A stretch of DNA of 64,000 nucleotides from Chitinophaga ginsengisegetis (lineage in GTDB: Bacteria > Bacteroidota > Bacteroidia > Chitinophagales > Chitinophagaceae): contig NZ_FUZZ01000003.1 in assembly GCF_900168065.1 (NCBI RefSeq), positions 434,001-498,000 on the forward strand, in the 5' to 3' direction. The notes beneath the pieces were generated by a model. It saw only the letters and a program-made list of their open reading frames with translations, did not search any database and was not told the DNA's origin. Shown here one piece after another: positions 41,709 to 51,081 of this stretch (positions are counted from its first letter, which is position 1; each line of letters starts with the position of its first letter). A program made the position numbers and the translations under genes.

Positions 41709-43139
41709 ATGTTACTTGAATTAGCAATCACCCTCGCCACCACCTTTATGGCCCCGGTACAAAGCAAACAACCACCCGCCAAAACACAGGTTATTTATGT
41801 AAAAGAATCAAAGGAACCGTGCACTGGTGTGGCTCCTATGGAGTGTTTGCAGATAAAAGGAGTAAATGATACAGACTGGTCCAACTTATATACCAATATC
41901 AACGGCTTTAAATATACCCCCGGCTACCGCTATAAGCTCAGGGTAAAAATTACCCAGGTAAAGAACCCGCCGGCAGATGGCTCTTCCCTGAAATATACCC
42001 TCACCAAAGTGTTGGAAAAAAAGAAGATCAGCAGCGCAGCTTCATCTGCTATCGCCGGAAAAAAATGGGTATTGGTGAAAATGGATAATGAAGATATTTC
42101 GGATGGCGCCATCTGGATGGAGTTCGACGCCGGTAAGAAACGTATTCATGGTAAAAGTGGTTGCAACAATATGATGGGCGCATATACCACCTCCGGCAGC
42201 AATATCACCTTTTCCAAAACCGCCGGCACCCTGATGGCCTGCCCCGACAGAGACATGATGCGCCGCGAAACCGCCTTCATGAAACAATTAGGCGATCAAA
42301 CATTTCAATATGCTGTATCCGGGCAAACGCTGAACCTCGTCCAAAATGGCAATACCGTACTGCAGTTCCGCCTGGAAGAAAAAGATGGCAGCGCTTCCAA
42401 TAATAACTGGGCAGCTGTTGGCAATAAAAAATGGACCTTGAAAATGATCAATGACGGAGTAATCAGCAATTCCGGTATCTGGCTGCAGTTTGATGAAGGC
42501 AAAAAACGTTTCAGCGGCAAAGGCGGCTGTAACAATATTTCCGGGGGCTATACCGCCCTTAAAAATAAGATCACTTTCACACAGGCCATGAGCACCCGCA
42601 TGATGTGCGGCGATGCAGATGTAATGCGCCGTGAATCCGACTTCCTGAAACAACTCGGCGGACGTACCTTTACCTACACCGTAAACGGAGAAACCGTTGA
42701 TCTCTACGAAAGCGGCAAATTGGTGATGCAGTTTACACTGGAAAGTAATGGCAACGATCATCAGGGCAACGCTTCAAACAATAACCAGTGGGCTTTCATT
42801 GGCAGCAAAAAATGGAACGTGATCAAACTGAATGACGCTACGCTAAGTAACTCCGGTATCTGGCTGGAATTTGATACCAATCAAAAACGTTTCCACGGAA
42901 AAGGCGGCTGTAACAGCATTTCAGGTGGATACAACGCCGCCGGCGATGAAATAAAATTCACACAGGGCATCAGCACCCGCATGGCCTGCCCGGATGCAGA
43001 TGTAATGCGCCGTGAAGCTGAATTCCTGAAACTCATCAGTGATAATACTTTCCGGTATGATGTGGCTGATCAAACATTAAATCTCTATAAAGACGGGAAA
43101 ATTGTGGTGATGTTTGGCATGCAGGATAAAACACTGTAA
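41709..43139 (+). CDS. DUF4377 protein with three tandem META domains
   Basis: The 476-residue protein starts with a weak signal-like stretch, then a DUF4377-like domain (about 28-105) with EPCTGVAPMECLQI. Three META/HslJ-like domains follow at about 118-225, 240-348 and 368-476. Each META copy repeats KKW...WMEF/WLQF, a GCNN/GCNS loop, MACPDRD/MMCGDAD/MACPDAD and MRRE. META domains occur in the heat-shock protein HslJ and in surface lipoproteins; the biochemical role is unknown. No lipobox is seen. It has its own terminator. Confidence 0.88.
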   Translation: MLLELAITLATTFMAPVQSKQPPAKTQVIYVKESKEPCTGVAPMECLQIKGVNDTDWSNLYTNINGFKYTPGYRYKLRVKITQVKNPPADGSSLKYTLTKVLEKKKISSAASSAIAGKKWVLVKMDNEDISDGAIWMEFDAGKKRIHGKSGCNNMMGAYTTSGSNITFSKTAGTLMACPDRDMMRRETAFMKQLGDQTFQYAVSGQTLNLVQNGNTVLQFRLEEKDGSASNNNWAAVGNKKWTLKMINDGVISNSGIWLQFDEGKKRFSGKGGCNNISGGYTALKNKITFTQAMSTRMMCGDADVMRRESDFLKQLGGRTFTYTVNGETVDLYESGKLVMQFTLESNGNDHQGNASNNNQWAFIGSKKWNVIKLNDATLSNSGIWLEFDTNQKRFHGKGGCNSISGGYNAAGDEIKFTQGISTRMACPDADVMRREAEFLKLISDNTFRYDVADQTLNLYKDGKIVVMFGMQDKTL

Positions 43140-43165
43140 CATTATTTTCAGATAATCCATCATAG

Positions 43166-43200
43166 AAAAAGCAGCAGGGTCCGGCCTTTGCTGCTTTTTT
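43166..43200 (+). terminator. Terminator of the triple-META gene
   Basis: AAAGCAGCA pairs with TGCTGCTTT around an 11-nt loop and is followed by a T-run. Confidence 0.9.
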
Positions 43201-43252
43201 ATATTTAATATCGTCCATTAAAAAGAACGCAACATCAGCAAAGTTATTTGTA

Positions 43253-44020
43253 TCACCGCTGCATATAGCCGGTAGGACTTTCCCCGGCAAACGCCCTGAA
43301 CTCGCGGGTGAGATGTGCATGATCATAAAATCCGTGGTCCAGCGCCAGCGACAATAAGTGGGGATTGGACAGGCTTTTCAGCTGCTGCTTTAAACTTAGA
43401 AATCTTACAATACGTGTGAAAGTTTTCGGAGATACGCCGGTTGTATGCAAAAAGTGGCGTTCAAAATTACGGGGACTCATATATGCCTGTGCGGCCAAAA
43501 AATTTACTGCTATGGCTCCCTTCGATTGCCTGATCTGCGCAATACTATGTTGCATTTTTCCGGAGATGATATTACCGGCCGGCAACCGCTGTAAGAGGAA
43601 CTTTTCCAGGCACACTACTTTTGCAGTTATCCCCGATGCCTTCAGTAGCAATGGCTCCAGCGCCACATGCCATCCGGAAGAAATATCGCGCAGGGGAACA
43701 TGATCATCCGTAATCAGTTGTAAAGGCAAACCTGTAAAACCACTCAGCCCGCCCGGTTTGAAACGGATTCCTAACAAATAGGTATTTGCATGGAAGGCAG
43801 TATCATGGAAGGTAGTCATGGTGCCTACTACAAAAGCGTTACCTGGCATTATTTTCAGCGCTCCATCAGCTGCTGCGGTGATGTCTTCACTAATATTAAA
43901 AATAATATCCGCACACGTATCCGGTAATATACGCTGCTGCATAAAATGCGGTCCACCAGCTACCCAGTAGGCGTCTACATATGTAGTCAATAGCGGATGT
44001 GGCCGGAACTCTTTATACAT
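43253..44020 (-). CDS. AraC-family transcriptional regulator
   Basis: The 255-residue protein has an N-terminal ligand-type domain (YKEFRPHPLLTTYVDAYWVAGG, DUF6597-like) and a C-terminal AraC double helix-turn-helix. The second recognition region reads SLALDHGFYDHAHLTREFRAF, followed by GESPTGY. The first helix-turn-helix is in FLAAQAYMSPRNFERHF. The controlled genes and the ligand are unknown; the nearest gene upstream is a small TIG-domain lipoprotein on the same strand. Confidence 0.92.
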   Translation of the reverse strand: MYKEFRPHPLLTTYVDAYWVAGGPHFMQQRILPDTCADIIFNISEDITAAADGALKIMPGNAFVVGTMTTFHDTAFHANTYLLGIRFKPGGLSGFTGLPLQLITDDHVPLRDISSGWHVALEPLLLKASGITAKVVCLEKFLLQRLPAGNIISGKMQHSIAQIRQSKGAIAVNFLAAQAYMSPRNFERHFLHTTGVSPKTFTRIVRFLSLKQQLKSLSNPHLLSLALDHGFYDHAHLTREFRAFAGESPTGYMQR

Positions 44021-44050
44021 AGCTGCTAAATTAAAACATTATTACGAATG

Positions 44051-44116
44051 GCGGTTTTATACACAGCTCCGCCAATGCAAGAAAATCTTCGCATTACTAT
44101 CTGTGTATAAAACCGC
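44051..44116. repeat. Perfect 16-bp inverted repeat with nested inner hairpin
   Basis: GCGGTTTTATACACAG (44051-44066) and its exact complement CTGTGTATAAAACCGC (44101-44116) flank a 34-nt loop. The loop itself holds an inner stem (AATGC...GCATT, with AAGA...TCTT inside). The element lies between two minus-strand genes. It may be a terminator-like structure or a miniature repeat element. Confidence 0.75.
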
Positions 44117-44142
44117 AATCCGCAATTTTTAATTCATCACGC

Positions 44143-44487
44143 TTACTTCGCTGCTACGAGCTTGGGATGATATGCAAACAACATCGCGTTGGATACATTA
44201 TCTCCTACCGCAACCACTACAGGCACTGTGGTGGCTTTCTGCACAGGTACCTGCACCAAAAGGGAGTTACCATCTGCACGCAGAATTTGCGCAGGTACGT
44301 TCCCAAAGTTCACTTTATTTTCGTGCAAATCTTCACTAAAACCGTGTCCTTTAATCAGGAGGAAATTTCCTGCATGTCCTTCTACAGTTACTACTTCAGC
44401 GGTGTTTTCTGTTGAATTCGGGGAACAGGCCGTCATGGCCATAATTAACAGCATAAGGGCTGTCACAAACAATTTAAACTGTGTCAT
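44143..44487 (-). CDS. Small IPT/TIG-domain lipoprotein
   Basis: The 114-residue protein has a lipoprotein signal (LLIMAMTACSPN, Cys at about 21). One immunoglobulin-like TIG domain follows: VEGHAGNFLLIKGHGFSED, NKVNFGNVPAQIL, NSLLVQVP, VVVAVGDNVSNAMLF. Such domains often precede carbohydrate-binding or propeller modules, but here the protein ends after the single domain. It is probably monocistronic with a ~110-nt leader from the promoter at 44605-44612. Confidence 0.8.
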   Translation of the reverse strand: MTQFKLFVTALMLLIMAMTACSPNSTENTAEVVTVEGHAGNFLLIKGHGFSEDLHENKVNFGNVPAQILRADGNSLLVQVPVQKATTVPVVVAVGDNVSNAMLFAYHPKLVAAK

Positions 44488-44604
44488 CTTTTTTTTCTTC
44501 TTTTTGGGGGGTCACAACCCTGTTACAAATAATTCACCGGGGTTAACACTATTGCAATTGCAACTCTTATCGGCAACAGTATATATTCGGTATTCAAACG
44601 GACG

Positions 44605-44638
44605 CAAAGGTACAATCATTCCTTCAATAAAAAAACAA
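44605..44638 (-). promoter_or_regulatory. Promoter of the TIG lipoprotein gene
   Basis: On the minus strand TTG (44638-44636), a 23-bp spacer and TACCTTTG (44612-44605) match the -33/-7 pattern. Confidence 0.6.
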
Positions 44639-44736
44639 TCGATCAAAAAAATACGTAGAATTACGGATACGGTTATATGATTTTATTGCTTCAACACCAA
44701 TTCCATTGACCCATAAAAATCTTTTCTGCGATTCGT

Positions 44737-46167
44737 TTACCAGATACCCAATACTTTCCACCAACCGCCGCCAATGCCTATCCAGATAAGGATAAGCACT
44801 ATGCTCAGAATAAACCCGCATCTCCACCAGTCTTTCAGATCTACATAAGTACTTCCGAAAAATACCGGCGCAGGTCCATGACCATAATGGGTAAGCGTTC
44901 CGAAGATGCCACCGCAGTATCCCAGCGCCAATGCGAGCAACATACCCGGTATGCCTACAGAAATACCCACGCCTAAAAACGCGGAATACATCGCCGCCAC
45001 ATGGGCCGTAGCGCTGGCGAAAATGTAATGACTGTAAAAATATACCAGCACTATAATCGGGAAAGCTATCGTCCACTTCATACCGCCTACTTTCTGTTTG
45101 ATCAGATCACTGAACCACGGAATGAAACCCAGGCTGTTCAGGAAACTTGCCATCATTACCAGCGCAGAAAACCATACAATGGTGTCCCATGCGCCTTTCT
45201 CCGACTTCACATCATCCCAGGTGAGCACCTGTGAAATAAGCAGGAATACCAGTCCTATCAGGGCGGTAGTGGTAGCATCTATTCCAAACAGATCTCCTGT
45301 TATCCACAGGAACAACAGGATCACAAATGCCAGCAGCATCAACCACTCGTTCCGGTGCACCGGTCCCATTTCCTTCAGCTTTTCAGATGCCATAGCAGGC
45401 GCATCTCCTGTCGACTTCAACTCCGGCGGATATATCTTATACAGTATCCACGGCACTGCAATAATGGAAATAATCGCCGGCACCACTGCCGCTGTGAACC
45501 ACGACATCCAGGAGATATCAATGCCCAGGTTTTTCGCAAACTTCTGACACATGGGATTACTCGCCGTACCTGTTAAAAACAGGGAAGACGTAATAAGATT
45601 CATGTTATAACTGTTCAATGTAAGATAGCCGCCCAGCTTTCGGTGGGTGGCCGGGTCTTCCGGCATGGAACCAAAGTTGATGGCCATAGATTTCATGATG
45701 GGATAAATAATACCTCCTCCCCGCGCGGTATTACTGGGCACCGCCGGCGCCAGTACCAGGTCAGCCAAACCCAGTCCGTAAGCCAGTCCCAGCGAGCTGC
45801 GGCCAAACACACGGATAAACAGGTAAGCAATACGTTTTCCTAAACCGGTTTTAATAAATCCCCGCGCAATAAAAAAAGAAATACCTATCAGCCAGATCAC
45901 TTTATCACCAAAACTACTGAGCGCCAGCGTAATTGATTTCGCCGGATCACCCGGCGCCAGCACACCCGTGATGGCCACCAGCGTAATAGCCACCACCGAC
46001 ATAGTGCCCATGCTTGCCGCCTTCATAATAATACCGACAATGGTTGCCAGGAAAATAGCCAGCAGATGCCAGGCTTCCGGCTTCACTCCTTCCGGCGCCG
46101 GAATAAACCAGATCAGCAAACCTACCGCGAGTGTAATTAACAGTTGTGGATACTTGATTTCTTTCAT
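44737..46167 (-). CDS. DASS/SLC13-family anion (dicarboxylate/tricarboxylate) transporter
   Basis: The 476-residue inner-membrane protein has about 12-14 membrane segments and the two substrate/sodium-site signatures of the DASS family, VPSNTARGGG and FLTGTASNP, each with an SNT/SNP-type turn. HYGHGPAPVFFGS near the C-terminus is typical of the CitT/SODiT-like exchangers for citrate, succinate, tartrate or malate. It lies 15 bp behind a porin gene on the same strand, so the two probably take one carboxylate from outside into the cytoplasm. Exact substrate is not determinable. Confidence 0.88.
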   Translation of the reverse strand: MKEIKYPQLLITLAVGLLIWFIPAPEGVKPEAWHLLAIFLATIVGIIMKAASMGTMSVVAITLVAITGVLAPGDPAKSITLALSSFGDKVIWLIGISFFIARGFIKTGLGKRIAYLFIRVFGRSSLGLAYGLGLADLVLAPAVPSNTARGGGIIYPIMKSMAINFGSMPEDPATHRKLGGYLTLNSYNMNLITSSLFLTGTASNPMCQKFAKNLGIDISWMSWFTAAVVPAIISIIAVPWILYKIYPPELKSTGDAPAMASEKLKEMGPVHRNEWLMLLAFVILLFLWITGDLFGIDATTTALIGLVFLLISQVLTWDDVKSEKGAWDTIVWFSALVMMASFLNSLGFIPWFSDLIKQKVGGMKWTIAFPIIVLVYFYSHYIFASATAHVAAMYSAFLGVGISVGIPGMLLALALGYCGGIFGTLTHYGHGPAPVFFGSTYVDLKDWWRCGFILSIVLILIWIGIGGGWWKVLGIW

Positions 46168-46182
46168 ATAGACTCACATTTA

Positions 46183-47349
46183 TTAAAACCTGCATTGTAC
46201 CTGCACAATCAGCAGGTTGCTGTTATGCGTTTTTGTTCCGGGAATATCTTTGTTATACTGGTCTATCTGCATTCCTAACTGAATACGGCCACCATAATCT
46301 TTCAGAAAAGCCAGGCTGATCATGGGGATATAGGATTGCCGGATAGCGCCATTATGTTTTTTGTTTTCATCAAAATATTCATAGCGCATGGAAAACTCGA
46401 TAGAGGTCAGCTTATGATAGCTGATCTTATAGCGCAAATTGGGAAGCACGTATATTCCATCCATAATATACCGGCCTACTCCTTCCCCACCGCGGATACT
46501 GTCTGGCAGGGCGTAGTAGAGCTGGTGATTGTTGCCTTGTTTGTATTCCGACTGCAACTGCAGATCCCATTTGGGCGCCAGTGGAATTACTCCGCTCACA
46601 TCTACCCCCAAAGCATACACGCGCTGTCGTTTCACCGCGCCAAAGCCACCATTTAGCCCCAGCGAAAGTTTATTCATCTCTCCGAATTCCAGCCGGGCCG
46701 TTCCCAGTTTGCCGTTGTCGTTATCTGATGGCTGGTTGCGGTTGTTCCCGTTCACCACGGAAACAGCATACTTCATAGGGATCTTACTGTCCTGGTTAAA
46801 TGACCCGAACATCGACACGCCGATCTGGAAGCTTTGCCAGCCGTTGCTGCCGAACGCAGCGTATTGATTGGAGAAATCCATCGACTGGATTATATCTACG
46901 GGGTACAGATCTTCCAAACCAAAAGATGGCCGGAATTGCCCCACGGTGAAGTTAACTGCATCGTTCCAACGGTAAGAGATATACGCATTTTCAAGGACCT
47001 TCCCTTTGGTATCTCCGGAAAATTCAGCCAGGTTAATCAGCACTGCTGCCGTAAAACGGTCGCTTACCTGTGCCTTGGCCTGTAAACGCGCACGCTTGAT
47101 ACTGAAACTGTTTCGCACTACTTCTTCTGCATTTGGTTGATGCATCCCGTTTACATCCACATCACGTACCAGCGACCCGGTATACCTGGCCTGGAAAACG
47201 CCCCCGAAAGATATCTTCTTGATAAATCCGGCTATTTTTTCGATAGAAGAATCCCTGGCGGTAGTATCTCCCGGTGGCCATGCAGATGCGCTGGCAGAAA
47301 AGACACAGACAAAAAACAGGATAGCAAGGAATAAGGTTCGTTTATGCAT
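46183..47349 (-). CDS. Porin, OprO/OprP-like outer-membrane channel
   Basis: The 388-residue protein has a signal peptide (about 1-22, SASASAWP). A 16-stranded-barrel pattern of the phosphate-selective porin type follows: FGGVFQARYTGS, FSIKRARLQAKAQVSDRF, DAVNFTVGQFRPSFGLEDL, FRLGTARLEFGE-like strands and a C-terminal VQVQCRF. Despite the family name, such porins in Bacteroidota often lie with organic-anion transporters. Here a DASS transporter gene follows 15 bp downstream, supporting uptake of a carboxylate. Confidence 0.86.
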   Translation of the reverse strand: MHKRTLFLAILFFVCVFSASASAWPPGDTTARDSSIEKIAGFIKKISFGGVFQARYTGSLVRDVDVNGMHQPNAEEVVRNSFSIKRARLQAKAQVSDRFTAAVLINLAEFSGDTKGKVLENAYISYRWNDAVNFTVGQFRPSFGLEDLYPVDIIQSMDFSNQYAAFGSNGWQSFQIGVSMFGSFNQDSKIPMKYAVSVVNGNNRNQPSDNDNGKLGTARLEFGEMNKLSLGLNGGFGAVKRQRVYALGVDVSGVIPLAPKWDLQLQSEYKQGNNHQLYYALPDSIRGGEGVGRYIMDGIYVLPNLRYKISYHKLTSIEFSMRYEYFDENKKHNGAIRQSYIPMISLAFLKDYGGRIQLGMQIDQYNKDIPGTKTHNSNLLIVQVQCRF

Positions 47350-47440
47350 GCACGGTTGTTATTAGATGTTGGAAACAGCCTATGGGGATAACACCATGCA
47401 GCAAAAAAATGTTTTCAGTAAAACAGCATTAATCCGCAAT

Positions 47441-47477
47441 AAAAAGTCCCGCACCGGGGCTACCAGTGCGGGACTTT
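47441..47477 (-). terminator. Terminator of the S46 peptidase gene
   Basis: AAAGTCCCGCAC pairs perfectly with GTGCGGGACTTT (12 bp) around an 11-nt loop, with a TTTATTG tail on the minus strand. Confidence 0.92.
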
Positions 47478-47500
47478 CTGATCAAATGCTTACCAGCCGG

Positions 47501-49663
47501 TTATTTCACCAGTTTCAGCTCATTAATAATATTTTTTGCACCGCCCAGTCTGTCAATGCACCACAGTACGTAACGTACATCTACACAGATGGTACGATTG
47601 TACTCGGAATCAAACTGAATTTTATGACTCAGCGCTTCGTAGTTACCATCAAAAGCAAGCCCAATCAGTTCGCCGTTGGCGTTGATAACAGGAGAGCCGG
47701 AGTTACCGCCGGTGATATCGTTGGTTGTGATAAAGCCTACTACAATATCATTGCGTTTGGCATCTTTGTACTGACCGAAATCTTTTTTATTGTACAGGTC
47801 AACATAATTTTCAGGCAGGTCAAATTCATAATCACCCGGTACATACTTCTCTATTACCCCTTTCATGGTGGTTACATAGTCGTAGTGCACGGCATCACGC
47901 GGAGAATATGGTTTTACCTGGCCATAAGATAAGCGCATGGTAAAGTTGGCATCGGGATACCTGTTGGCGTTAGGATTCATCTGCATAACACCTTTCAGGT
48001 AAGCGCGGCCAAGATCGTTATTCTTTGTATTGAACTGGTTATATAACGGCAGGTATTTACCTACATAATTTTTGATGAATGCGTTGGCATAGGCGAATAC
48101 CGGATCATTCTGCAGGGTTACTGCATCCGGGTTTGCTACAAATGCATTCCATTTGGCATCATCAAAAATAAACGTGTTGGCCATTAAGGAAGCAGCCCAG
48201 GTATTGTATGTTTTGTCTTCATCAAGAGGACCGTATTTTGCTTTCAGTGCATCATAAAAACCAATCGGATGTTGATCTTTGGAGATGTCTGTGTAGAACA
48301 TATGACAGGTAGCTGCAAGGATTTTCTGGTCGGATGGTTTGTTTTCTCCTTCCAGGAATACTTTACGCGCTTTATCAGCTGCATCTACTGCCTGTTTAAC
48401 GGCATCTTTAGGAGCACCAGGTGTTACCAGTGCTCTTTCCACGGCCGTTAGAGAAGCCGCAAAAGCCGCTACCGGGGAACCCATGATACCTTCATTCAGG
48501 TAAGTGCGTTGTTTGGCGTAGGGAGTCCATGCTTTATAGGCTGCCTCGTAGTCGGAAAGGATATTGGCAAATTCAGGTTTGCCCTGTGCCCATTTGGCAA
48601 AAGCAGCTTCCTGTTTTTGTTTATCGGCCAGCACACCGTGTTTCTGCAGTTGCTTTGTTTCACCGTCAAAAAACTTCCAGTAGTTGGCTATTCCGGCATA
48701 GGAAGATGCCAGCTGCAGTTTTACCGCAGGATCTTTCTTCATCTGCTCAAACATAGCCTTCAGTCTTACATCGCGGAGATTTACCACGGAAGGGTTTTCG
48801 ATAGCAGTTTTCAGCTGTATGCCGTAAGAAGTTTCATAACGGTTGGTACCACCGGGGTAACCGAAAATCATGGCATAATCATTTTCCTTTACACCCTTGA
48901 TAGATACCGGGAGGAAATGTTTTGGCTTTAAAGGCACATTATCAGCGGCATAGGCAGCAGGCTTGCCATCTTTACCGGTATACACACGGAACACGGAGAA
49001 GTCGCCGGTGTGGCGGGGCCATTCCCAGTTGTCGGTATCACCGCCAAATTTACCCACGCTTTCAGGAGGCGTACCTACCAGGCGGATATCTTTATAGCGC
49101 TCGTATACAAACAGCAGGTATTGATTGCCTTTGAACATAGGCACCACCTTCGCTTCATAGCCGGTGTTGGCAATAGTTTTAGCGATAATTTCGCCATAAA
49201 CCTGTTGTTCTTTCTGGGCTCTTGCAGCGCCATCAAGTCCTTTCAGGGCGTCTTCCACTTCCTTGCTCACATCTTCCACTTTTACCAGGAATTGTACAGA
49301 CAGCTGGGAAGAAGCAATTTCTTCCTGTTTATTTTTTGCGTAGAAACCGTTTTTCAGGTAGTTGTGTTCTACAGAACTGGCGGCGGCAATAGCGCCGTAG
49401 CCGCAGTGGTGGTTAGTAAAAATGAGGCCCTCATTACTTACAATTTCACCGGTACAGCCGCCACCAAAAATAACGATGGCGTCTTTCAGGGATGCTTTAT
49501 TAATGCTGTACAACTGTTCTTTCGTCAGCTTCAATCCTTTCTTCACCATGTCGTTGTACGTTTGCTGCCCCAGTAAATAAGGCAACCACATGCCCTCATC
49601 TGCTTTAGCCCATTTGATACTTACGCTAAGCAATAAGAGCAAAACCAGTAATTTTTTTCTCAT
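47501..49663 (-). CDS. S46-family dipeptidyl-peptidase (DPP7-type)
   Basis: S46 peptidases cut dipeptides from the N-termini of peptides in the periplasm. The 720-residue protein has a signal peptide (1-21) and the catalytic triad: His86 (FTNHHCGYGAI), Asp in GDTDNWEWPRHTGDF (about 226) and Ser in TGGNSGSPVINANGE (about 655). The specificity segment IGLAFDGNYEA carries Gly where the Asp/Glu-specific DPP11 carries Arg, which points to DPP7-like preference for hydrophobic P1 residues. This fits an amino-acid- and peptide-using lifestyle. It has its own terminator. Confidence 0.94.
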   Translation of the reverse strand: MRKKLLVLLLLLSVSIKWAKADEGMWLPYLLGQQTYNDMVKKGLKLTKEQLYSINKASLKDAIVIFGGGCTGEIVSNEGLIFTNHHCGYGAIAAASSVEHNYLKNGFYAKNKQEEIASSQLSVQFLVKVEDVSKEVEDALKGLDGAARAQKEQQVYGEIIAKTIANTGYEAKVVPMFKGNQYLLFVYERYKDIRLVGTPPESVGKFGGDTDNWEWPRHTGDFSVFRVYTGKDGKPAAYAADNVPLKPKHFLPVSIKGVKENDYAMIFGYPGGTNRYETSYGIQLKTAIENPSVVNLRDVRLKAMFEQMKKDPAVKLQLASSYAGIANYWKFFDGETKQLQKHGVLADKQKQEAAFAKWAQGKPEFANILSDYEAAYKAWTPYAKQRTYLNEGIMGSPVAAFAASLTAVERALVTPGAPKDAVKQAVDAADKARKVFLEGENKPSDQKILAATCHMFYTDISKDQHPIGFYDALKAKYGPLDEDKTYNTWAASLMANTFIFDDAKWNAFVANPDAVTLQNDPVFAYANAFIKNYVGKYLPLYNQFNTKNNDLGRAYLKGVMQMNPNANRYPDANFTMRLSYGQVKPYSPRDAVHYDYVTTMKGVIEKYVPGDYEFDLPENYVDLYNKKDFGQYKDAKRNDIVVGFITTNDITGGNSGSPVINANGELIGLAFDGNYEALSHKIQFDSEYNRTICVDVRYVLWCIDRLGGAKNIINELKLVK

Positions 49664-49868
49664 ATTAAGTCAGGTTTTGTTTTTAAGGACCTCAAACCTA
49701 GCTAATTTTTTGTTACCGGGCGCAGGTATAAGGACCAATGGCCGCAAACATCTGATAAATATTAAAATATGATCCGGGCGTGAACAAAAAAACTGGAATA
49801 TGTTTTGATAAAGGGGTACGGCCGGAAGGCTGTGCCAGTATTTAAACACACAAAAAAATCGTCGGAAC

Positions 49869-50309
49869 ATGAAAAAGATATTCTTACTGGCGGGCATTGC
49901 CGCTTTATTTGCCTGTAACGAGAGTAGCACTCAACAGGAAAAGAAAGAAGAAATAAAGGAAGACATTAAAGAAGCCGGGCAGGATATAAAATCTGCCGCC
50001 AGCAGCACGGGCGATTATTTATCCGAGCAAAAGAAACAGGCGGAAGAAGCTATTCAGGAGCGTATCCGGGAAATAGACAAAACCACGGAGGAGTTAAAGA
50101 AAGAAGGAGACGAGAAAAGTGTGGCTGCCCGGAAAAAACTGGAAACGCTGAAAACACAGATGAACAAAAAGCTGGAAGACGTAAAAAACAGCAGCGCCGA
50201 TAAATGGGACAGCACCCGGGCAGCCGCCGACCAGCTGATGAAAAAATCTGATAAGGAGTGGACAGATTTCAAACAGGATTTTAAAGATCTCTTTAAGAAA
50301 GATGAATAG
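49869..50309 (+). CDS. Coiled-coil lipoprotein, unknown function
   Basis: The 146-residue protein has a lipobox (IAALFACNES, Cys at 16). Almost all of the mature part is charged helix rich in Lys, Glu and Asp with heptad-like spacing (KEEIKEDIKEAGQDIKSAAS, EERIREIDKTTEELKKEG-like), so a long coiled coil is expected. It resembles apolipoprotein-like or YtxH-like stress proteins in composition only. It precedes rnhB by about 85 bp on the same strand. No enzymatic motif is visible. Confidence 0.75.
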   Translation: MKKIFLLAGIAALFACNESSTQQEKKEEIKEDIKEAGQDIKSAASSTGDYLSEQKKQAEEAIQERIREIDKTTEELKKEGDEKSVAARKKLETLKTQMNKKLEDVKNSSADKWDSTRAAADQLMKKSDKEWTDFKQDFKDLFKKDE

Positions 50310-50395
50310 AAGGCTGCGGTATTGCTTCAAAATTCCACAATCCTTGTTCCTTGAACATTAATCTTGTAATTTTACCCGGCTTAATAGATTTGGAT

Positions 50396-50995
50396 TTGCT
50401 ACTTTCTTACTATCAGGAATTATTAACAGAAGCCGGCTGCGATGAAGCCGGAAGGGGATGCCTGGCGGGTCCTGTGTTTGCTGCGGCCGTCATTCTGCCA
50501 AAGAATTTCAGACATCCGTTGCTGAACGATTCCAAGCAGATGAAACCGGCAGACCGGGAAAAGCTGAGAAAGGTGATTGAAAAAAAAGCAGTATGTTATG
50601 CCGTGGCAAGTGTAGATAATGTGGAAATAGACAAGATAAATATACTGAAAGCTTCTTTCAAAGCTATGCACCTGGCGTTGGAGAAGTTACAGCAGCAACC
50701 TGAATTTATACTGGTAGATGGTAACCGTTTTTATGCATACGGCAATACACCACACGCCTGCATTATACAAGGCGATGGCATATATGCCTCTATTGCAGCA
50801 GCTTCCATCCTGGCCAAAACCTATCGTGATGAATATATGCAGCAGTTACACGCCACATATCCACACTTTGGCTGGAATGAGAACAAAGGATACCCTACCA
50901 GGCAACACCGGGATGCCATCCGGGAATTTGGCGATACGCCATTTCACCGCAAAACATTCCGTTTGTTGCCGGAGCAGCTGGAACTGGATTTATAG
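50396..50995 (+). CDS. rnhB: Ribonuclease HII
   Basis: RNase HII cuts the RNA strand of RNA-DNA hybrids and single ribonucleotides in DNA. The acidic catalytic set is present: EAGCDEAGRGCLAGPV (Asp-Glu), LVDGN and the Asp of TYRDEYM. The start is not certain. No ATG precedes the family N-terminus; a TTG at 50396 (LLLSYYQELLTEAGCDEAG) gives 199 residues and follows a TAGATTTG box at 50385-50392, while a TTG at 50351 gives 214 residues. I favour 50396. Cotranscription with the upstream lipoprotein is possible. Confidence 0.93.
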   Translation: MLLSYYQELLTEAGCDEAGRGCLAGPVFAAAVILPKNFRHPLLNDSKQMKPADREKLRKVIEKKAVCYAVASVDNVEIDKINILKASFKAMHLALEKLQQQPEFILVDGNRFYAYGNTPHACIIQGDGIYASIAAASILAKTYRDEYMQQLHATYPHFGWNENKGYPTRQHRDAIREFGDTPFHRKTFRLLPEQLELDL

Positions 50996-51055
50996 CTTTT
51001 CGTTATCTAAAAGCTAAATGCTGACAGCGAGTCGCTCTGTTAACCTTATACTTAT

Positions 51056-51063
51056 TAATTTTG
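51056..51063 (+). promoter_or_regulatory. -7 box TAATTTTG of rpoN
   Basis: Perfect TAnnTTTG match 18 bp before the rpoN ATG. The short leader contains the small palindrome CCCTGACAGGG. Confidence 0.6.
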
Positions 51064-51081
51064 CCCTGACAGGGAATAATT

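Noticed and set aside
44051..44116. Insertion sequence terminal repeats
   Set aside because: The arms are 34 bp apart with no transposase; at most a miniature element.
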